64,000 nucleotides of DNA from Zopfochytrium polystomum (lineage: Eukaryota; Chytridiomycota; Chytridiomycetes; Chytridiales; Chytridiaceae), in NCBI GenBank assembly GCA_025765615.1, contig JAIVFJ010000069.1, positions 88,501 through 152,500 of the forward strand, written 5' to 3'. Of this stretch, positions 56,739 to 64,000 are shown in pieces. The notes below the pieces were generated by a model. The model was not told where the DNA came from and did no database searches. It saw nothing but the letters and a program-made list of their open reading frames with translations. Each line of letters opens with the position of its first letter. Positions within the stretch are counted from its first letter, which is position 1. A program made the position numbers and the translations under genes.

Positions 56739-58776
56739 CTCTTTCCGCGAGCTTTCGGCGCCTCCGTGCGGAGAATCACTCGACAACACATTTTCCTCCA
56801 CTTCTCCAAACAAGGAAAAAAGGAAAAGGCGCTGAACTCTGGGCCATTTCGCTTCGACCGAGAAAGGTCGAGAGAGGGACGTTGATCTCTATCATCCATT
56901 AGTAGACCGACTGACTGCGTCCATTTGTCAACGGCGGGAAAGTTGCACACTCCCCTCACAAAAATATAACCCGTTGACTTCTTTCGTCACGTTCGCCGGT
57001 TGGGCTTCTTCGGGGACGGTGGGATAAAGGGACCTTCCTCCGGCCAAGATCACTCCATACATCAGTTTGGGCTGATTGTTGAAAGAGACCGGCTGAATGG
57101 TGAACGTTTAATTTACTCATGCTCGCTCTCCCGTGGGTCTTACTCTTAATTTCGATATTGCAAGCTGGCAGAACTGGGGGGCCACTATGGAGGCGATCGG
57201 ACCGGAGAAGCGTCAAAAGGCAGGTGCGAGGTCCTTGGCATTTGCCCAGCTTTTATTGAGCTCCAGCATCGCTTCCGTTCCCTCTTGCGTCGCAAGCCCG
57301 CGCCTGTCTCACGAGAGATTGGCGGATAGAGTCGGAGGCTCCTATTTAATATGCGCTCAGTAAGAGGCCGGGAGTGGATCAACCCAACGTGCGTGGGCGC
57401 GATTCGCATTGGCGCCCATTGTTCCCATTTACCAGCCACTGACGGAATCGATGCGGGGAGCGGCCTGCATGCCCTTCCACCTGCTTGTGTGAAGCCGCTG
57501 AGAATTGCGATTCAAGCTTTTAGCTAGCGGGGAGAGGGCAAAGGGGAGGGGCTATGGTGGTGGAGAGGAGGATGCCGTGCCCGCGAAAGGAACACAGCTG
57601 CCAGGATTGAGCGTTGGAAAGCGGTATTGATTGATGAAAGAGAGAGGGTTGCGTTGTGTGCTGGTCTGCGTGTGGTGAGTGCCGACCAGGGAGAGAGAGA
57701 TAGGGAGACAGTCATGATGTCTTCTTGGGGATTGTGGCTTGAGTGAGAGTTAGAGATGCGGGGCCATCCACCCACCCTTCACTTGAGCAAGGTGGGCTTA
57801 TTCCTCCCAAATTCTTAACATAAAACCCCCAACAGAGTTATGAAGTAAGCCAACATGGTGAACCCCGTAACCACCCTATATATTCAGCACGATTCTTCTG
57901 GCCAGTTTGGGGTGTGGACACAGAGCGTGGCTCTTTGCCCTCTTCGCAAAGGACGGGAAGGTGCCAGTTGCTTGTAAGTTATCACAAACCACTAACCAAC
58001 ACGCTCCCGACTGTCCAGCGACCCATCGGTTTTGGTTCGGGACCTTTGGTGGGACCGATCGACAAGCACTCAGAGCGGTACGTAAATGTACATTGCTGTT
58101 TGCGCGCAGCCACGCAGCGCCGACTCGTGCGCTGGCTTATTCGTTTTCTTCGCCTCTTTATTGGGACGATTACCCAAATAAAAAAAATAAAAAAAGCAGA
58201 GTTGTGGGGCAAGTTGTGGGGTGCTTCGCTGGGGACCCTTTTCCCTTTTCCACTAAAAAAAAAATTGGCGACAAACAAAGCGAGAAGAAGAAAATCGACA
58301 TTTCATCAAAAAGCCGAGACAGACAACAGAATGAAAACTTGGAAATGGTGGATGCTTTAACCCCATTTGGAAGAAGTCGCCCTTGTTATCGTGATGGGGG
58401 GTTGGTCGCGGGACAGACCCAGCCCAAATCGTAGACAGAAAATTTCATTTGGTGGCTGAGGCAGCGAAAGAATAGGAAGACACAAATCGATCGGTGATGG
58501 GAGAGCGACAGAGCAAGAGCAGCTGGATAACGACAATGGAACAGGAGATGAGAGACAACAGAGAGCGAGAGAGAGAGAAAGAGAGAGAGTGAGAGACAGA
58601 GAGCCAAATAAATGAAATATCAATAAATAGGGCCTTCCCACTCAACCGACTCTTCTCGCCCCCCCCACTCCTTGTCCACCTCTCCCTCCACCTCCTCCAT
58701 CCTTCTTCGCTTTTCCTCGTCCTCTACACACCGGAACCGCACGGCACAGCGCAGCAGCAGGAACAGCAGCAGCAGA
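55111..58776. other. Long intergenic region with microsatellites
   Basis: 3.67 kb without a supported gene. Tracts: (GA)n 55627-55765, (CT)n 55880-55935, (CT)n 56645-56735 and GA-rich 58560-58600. Frames crossing these tracts are artefacts. 56940-58350 is unique-looking DNA without family features. Confidence 0.5.
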
Positions 58777-61700
58777 ATGGTCGGCGTCGCAAGTCCCGGC
58801 GCCAATATCATCAATGGCAGCACTTCCACTTGGAACTCGTTGGGGTGCCTCTACGACGGCGTGAACGGCGCGCCTCGCACTTTCTCGGCAGGCCTCGGGG
58901 GCGGATTCACGGCAACTTCGTGCATCAACGCAGCCGCCGTGGGCGGTTATCGCTACGCCGGCGTCGAGTACGGGGGAGAGTGAGTGATCTTAATCTGTGT
59001 TTACTTTTTTTTTTTTTGTTGTGTTTTTTTATCGATTTTGTCCGAGTTTTGCTCACTTGCTCACTGTGATATCGTGATCTGGGAATTCAAGATGCTGGGC
59101 GGGCAATGCGTTTTCAAACACGACAAGCGCAGACGCACCTGCCTCCGACTGCAGCTTCACTTGCAACGCCGATCCTACCCAAATTTGCGGTGCCGGTAAT
59201 CGCCTCTCCGCGTACTATTTGGCCAGCGTGAGCGATTCATGCCCTTTCTCGTTTTCGTCGTTCTCTCATCTCACGCTCCCCATCTCAGTTCACGGCTTCA
59301 GCCTCGTCCACAACTTCGAGCGCTCCAGCATCGACGACGACGACTTCCGCGTCGAATTCGCTCCCCTCGGGCGTGTCAGTCCTCGGAACCGGCTGCATGC
59401 TGGACGCGGCAAACGGCGCCCCCCGTACTTTCGCCTACGCTCTCCCGAACACTGGCTACACGATTCAGACTTGCTATGCGGCAGCCGCGGCGGCCAAGTA
59501 CATCTACTTTGGTCTCGAGTACGGCGGAGAATGCTGGGGCGGATCGGTTTTCAACAACGTGACCAACGTCGACGCGCCGCTTTCCGACTGCAACATGCCC
59601 TGCAACGCTGACTCAACCCAAAAGTGCGGTTCGGGGAACCGTCTCTCCACGTTTCAGATCGGTGCTTCGTCCGCCACTTCGCCTCCAACGACGAGCGGTG
59701 CTGGCGGCGCGACGTCAACTACAACGACCTCGTCAACCAGTGTTGCGGAGCCTACAAGCATTCCTTCCACATGGGCCGCCGTTGGTTGCTACACCGAAGG
59801 CACCAACGGCCGCGCCCTCGTCGGATCGGCTGTCTCCGCGCCGGCCGGCGGCATGACCAACGCGTACTGCATCAGCCAGTGCGTTGCCGCCAACTACTCT
59901 GTCGCCGGGACAGAGTACGCCAACGAATGCTACTGCGCGAACGACGTCCGCAACGGAGGACAGCTCGCGTCAGACCAGACCTCCTGCAGCATGAACTGCG
60001 CCGGCGATGCGACTTCCAAGTGCGGTGGACCCAGCCGGTTATCCCTCTTTGCACTGAAAGGCGCCAACGGAACCGCAAACGTTCAAGTGTGGGCCCCTCC
60101 CTCGGTCGTCACGAACTCGAGCCTTCTCAACGGATACAAGTACCTCGGCTGCTACAACGACGTCATTATTGATGCACAGGGCGCGGACCATCGCACTCTA
60201 TCTTGGCAGTGGAACGGCCCTGGTGTCATGACTGTTGGCATGTGCCTCCAACACTGCCGCCAGTATGGATATGACTTTGCTGGGTAAGTAGGCGACTTTG
60301 TAGATTGCCTGTTATTTCTTCGATCGCAGGTCTTTCGCCGTAAGACTCACACTGGCGATGTGGGTATTTGCTTCCTCCCACAGGGTGGAATATGGCCACG
60401 AGTGCTACTGCGACTCTTCTCTGTATCCTCAATCGACGATTCAGGCAAGTACGGACTGTGCTATTCCGTGTGAAGGGAACCCAGGCCAAATCTGCGGCGG
60501 CGTTGCCAGAATCAACGTGTATCAGTCTATCTACCAAATCACGAATTTCTCACGTCCAACAAACACTGGCCGGTACGAGTACCTTATGGGCGGCGTGTCT
60601 GTCCCACTGTTGTCGGCTTTGACCATCAAGAACAAGATTGTTTTGCTGGACAAGATTGCCGGTGAGTGGCAGCAGATTTCGCATCGATGCCATTTGAGAG
60701 TTACCTCTAAATTCTACATGTGTATACCACTAGGTGGAGAGCCCAATGGAACCCACGCGTACGAGTTTGATTATCAGATATCAGACTACCGGCTGGCTTT
60801 CCGAGAAATGCACGTCAGCACCGACATCTTTTGCGCTGCTGGTCTTATGCTCCCCGACTCGGCGGGTCGGATCCTGACTGTGGGCGGGTGGGCCGACATT
60901 TCGCTCCAAGGAATCCGTCTGTACAATCCGGACGGAAGCACTGGAGTCAACGGCACCAGGGACTGGGAGGAGAATTTCAACGTTCTGCACCTTCAGCTGC
61001 AGCGATGGTACCCGTCGACGTTGCAGCTCGTCAACGGGTCCATCGCGGTCTTTGGTGGCGAGATCGGCAGCAACGACAGGAACCAGCCAAACGTCGAGGT
61101 TCTCCCTTACACTGGCACAGCGCCCGTCGATCTGCCCATTTTGAGGCGCACTGATCCCAACAACCTGTATCCTCACGTCTTCACCCTCCCTTCCGGCTCC
61201 ATCTTCATCGCCGCTTACAACCAAGCCGAGCTCCTCGACCCTGCTACGTTCGCCACGGTGAAGACACTCCCCACCATTCCAGGCGCGGTGTTGGGCGAAA
61301 ACGCCAACCCGAACGGATCGGGCGGGCGCACCTACCCGATGCAGGGCTCTGCAACCTTGCTTCCCTTTTCGCCGCCTTACACTGACTCTGCGGTCGTTCT
61401 CATTTGCGGTGGGTCTGTGGGCAACGGCGGCACTGCAACCGACAACTGCGTGACGACGGCCCCGGACGCGGCGAACGCGACCTGGACGGTTGAGCTCATG
61501 CCCTTCAAGCGCCTCATGCCCAATCTGGTCTACCTCCCGGACGGGACGATTCTAATCATCAACGGATGCAAGTTTGGCGTCGCAGGCTTCGGTCTCGGAC
61601 AGGATCCCACCCTCACGGCGGTCCTTTACGACCCGAGCAAACCCATCCACAACAGGATGTCCATCCTCAACAGCACCATCCTGGCGCGCATGTACCATTC

Positions 61701-62178
61701 CGAGGCGATCCTGACGCACGACGCGCGCGTCGTCATCACGGGATCCGACCCGCAGGAGGTGGAATACCCCGAACAACACATTATCGAGCAGTACCTGCCG
61801 CCGTACCTCACCTCGGGACTCGCGCGCCCGACCTTTACGATCCAGCAGCCGGGCAACTGGAGCTACGGCCAGGACTTCTACATCACGGCGAACCTCCCCG
61901 GCGGCGGGCCCGTCCGCGCCAGCCTGGTGTCGCCCGGCGTCAACACGCACGGAAACAGCATGGGCATGCGGTTTGCGTGGGTCTCGATCGTTCAGACGGG
62001 TGGCGGCCAGTACAAGGTCACGATGCCTCCCGGCCAGCACATTCTTCCCGCCAACCACTACCTGCTGTTCGTCTTGGACGGCCCGACACCTTCTGTTGGC
62101 CAGTGGATTCGCTTGGGCGGAGACCCTGGCAATATTGGCAACTGGCCAAACCTCCCTGGATTCTCGCTCCCAGGCTGA
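58777..62178 (+). CDS. Copper radical oxidase (glyoxal-oxidase-like) with four WSC domains
   Basis: Oxidises aldehydes or alcohols to release H2O2 (AA5_1 type); WSC domains bind carbohydrate. Exons 58777-58979, 59092-59227, 59289-60283, 60384-60661 and 60734-62178 fit in phase (1018 residues). WSC domains start near residues 20, 145, 270 and 395 (for example GCLYDGVNG, GCYTEGTNG, GCYNDVII) with Ser/Thr linkers. The oxidase has all expected active-site residues: Cys of DIFCAAG (about 569), Tyr of RWYPST (about 629), Tyr-His of RMYHSE (about 856) and His of NTHGNSM (about 941). No signal peptide follows the chosen ATG, so an upstream exon may be missing. Intron 4 is 72 nt without an in-frame stop, so retention would keep the frame. 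Confidence 0.9.
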
Positions 62179-63371
62179 GCACCGTTTTCCCGGCGACTCC
62201 CACAGTTGGAAGAAAAAAAAATATTAAAGAGAAAAATGCTATTAAGGTCTATTATTCCGGTCTATCTCGTCTGTGAGGCGCGTTTCTCTCTTTTCTTCGT
62301 ATGCTCTTCAGCCGTCTCCTTTTCCCCTCCCCGCTTTTTTTTTACTGCTCGAGAGTCCTCGTTTCCACTTTTCCGTCTTTCTCTCACTCCCCCCCTTTCC
62401 TTTTCCATTTTCTTTCGATAGAATCCCATTTTGGTTCAAACTGTTTTATTGGATTTCCCTTTCACGTCGGTCTCGTCTGTGACGTTACTGGAGGAGTAGC
62501 GTGGGTTCTAACTTTTTTATGTTTCAGAGTAACCCGTCCTTTTTTATTTTGATCCATCGAGACCACCTCCCCTTTCTTTATTTCCTCTTCCCCTTTTTTT
62601 TGGGCGTCTTTGTCCCCACGAAAGTGCCTTTCATGGACGCACTCTGCGCCTTCCACCATTTCCCCTTTTTCCCAATGCCGCGGAGCCACGCTGTTTGCAC
62701 ACACACTCCCCGCCTCATTTTTTGACATTTGGCGTTTCTTCTTTAGCATATGTTTTTGGTGCACGAGCTCGTGCCACCGATCGGGGGAGCAACAACACTT
62801 TTTTTTTTTTTTTTTTTCCCCCTCCCGTTCCTCGTACCTTGACCCCTCCTTTCGCCACCCCTCCCCCAATCTGGCGCCCCCCTGTCCTTTGTGTGTCCGA
62901 GAGTATTATCAGCATGCGTGGCCACAGGCCAAATAAGATGTGCTTCCTCTTTTCCCGCACTGCCGGTCACCCTCTCCCCCAACCCACGTAAATACATCCA
63001 TTGGGCGCTGGAGCCAGCGGAAGTGGGAAGGTAAGTAAGGAAACGGAAAGGGGCAGAAGGGCTCTTTGGTTCTCCGTCCGCTCGTGTGTGTGTGTGTGTG
63101 TGTGTGTCTGTACAAGGAATTGTCTCAACTCGCGCGACAGCGACGACAAACAAAAACAACAACAAAAACAAGAAAGGAGAGACAGAGAAACAAAAAAAAA
63201 AAAAAAAAAAAAAAAAAGGGAGGAAGGGAAAGAGACGGTCAACTCCCTTTCGATCAATCCCTACTTCCCGCGCTGCCTCTCCCCGCGCTGCGAATCTCGC
63301 CCTCCCCCTCCCCCCCACGCGCGACGCCCATCCTAAGGCATACGGGCCTTTCGCGCCGAACGCCCACAAAA
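62179..63371. other. Intergenic
   Basis: Pyrimidine-rich, with T runs (62799-62817), a (GT)n tract (63085-63107) and an A run (63191-63217). No gene. Confidence 0.55.
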
Positions 63372-63510
63372 ATGGTCAAGCTCCACTCGCCGCTCCCCGA
63401 GAACCTCGGCAACGAGTTTTCAAAGGCCGCGAGCATCGTCGAGGTGAGTGTGTGAGTGAGTGATAGAGAGAGCGAGTGAGTGAGAGAGAGAGAGAGAAGA
63501 AAGAGAGAGA

Positions 63511-63555
<45 letters not shown>

Positions 63556-63814
63556 CGCGAAGGGGGGGAAAGGGGTTGTTGGGTTGCGTGGTACTGGGGG
63601 GGAGGGGGAGGGTTATTGGTGATCTTGCCGTCCAAGACTAAGACCAATTGCACCTTGCCGCCCCCCAAAAATAAAAACAATAATGAAGCACTTTGTAAAG
63701 GGAAAGACCAAGATGGACCAGACGTAAGCCCATGTCATGGGAGAGGGAGTAAGGGTTGTGGGCCCTTGAGAACTGACCCGGTTTCCCTCCCTCCCTTGTG
63801 CCTTCCGAACGGGG

Positions 63815-63872
<58 letters not shown>

Positions 63873-64000
63873 CCAGATTGATCCCGACCAAGGTCATTGC
63901 AAACGCAAAGGGCGTGGCCATCCTGACGCTCATCAAGGTTTGTGCGGTTGGCGTTGAAGCGAAATACTTCCCAACTAAATTGATGCGTTTTTTTCGTTCG
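63372..64000 (+). CDS. Ysc84/SH3YL1-type protein (DUF500), first exons
   Basis: Actin- and phosphoinositide-binding SYLF-domain protein of cortical actin patches and endocytosis, 5' end only. Exon 1 63372-63443 (MVKLHSPLPENLGNEFSKAA), exon 2 63689-63723 (HFVKGKTKMDQ) and exon 3 63877-63937 (LIPTKVIANAKGVAILTLIK) fit in phase. This matches the start of the SYLF domain, and a donor GTTTGTG follows. Whether a C-terminal SH3 domain exists cannot be seen. Intron 1 contains (GA)n (63483-63555); intron 2 carries a run of about 50 A just before the acceptor. Confidence 0.85.

Overview
The window looks like nuclear DNA of a zoosporic (chytrid-like) fungus. The genes are intron-rich, mostly with short GT-AG introns of 45-150 nt. 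The repertoire is fungal: GTP cyclohydrolase II (RIB1), a WSC-domain copper radical oxidase, a fungal-type P450, a Ysc84/SH3YL1-type protein and Ty1/copia elements. It also carries an ortholog of the axonemal protein CFAP100/CCDC37 (MIA1), which is expected only where a motile flagellum is made. The species call is an inference. Exon joins were worked out by hand from splice signals, reading phase and family similarity, without transcript data.

Layout. 1-2.2 kb: 5' part of a large disordered minus-strand protein with a possible PP1-docking motif. 2.2-17.2 kb: a repeat island with two nearly identical 0.41-kb LTRs in inverted orientation, tRNA-like (SINE-like) remnants, and between the LTRs a young complete Ty1/copia element (8053-14925, 5-bp target duplication) with a deleted reverse transcriptase. 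17.2-19.8 kb: cytidine deaminase and an SDR dehydrogenase, head to head over 140 bp. 20.1-23.7 kb: large disordered minus-strand protein. 25.1-26.9 kb: cytochrome P450 with a frameshift in helix I. 27.4-28.9 kb: secreted, probably GPI-anchored protein with an HELxExxTDP motif. 29.1-32.3 kb: UBA3 (NEDD8 E1 subunit) and UBC6/UBE2J (ER ubiquitin E2), in tandem 77 bp apart. 34.2-42.1 kb: three minus-strand genes: CFAP100, an unidentified helical gene with a Cys-rich tail, and the ubiquitin ligase CHIP/STUB1. 42.1-48.1 kb: a second, decayed copia element on the minus strand that still shows a textbook -1 frameshift module and an intron-like interruption in pol. 49.3-53.0 kb: PAS-kinase-like protein kinase. 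53.9-55.1 kb: RIB1. 58.8-62.2 kb: four-WSC copper radical oxidase. 63.4 kb to the end: first exons of a Ysc84-like gene.

Shared themes. Three genes belong to ubiquitin or NEDD8 pathways (UBA3, UBC6, CHIP). Two encode nucleotide or flavin metabolism enzymes (cytidine deaminase, GTP cyclohydrolase II). Two probable wall or secretion genes are present (the HELxExxTDP protein and the WSC oxidase). Long GA/CT, CA and homopolymer tracts are frequent but confined to introns and intergenic DNA.
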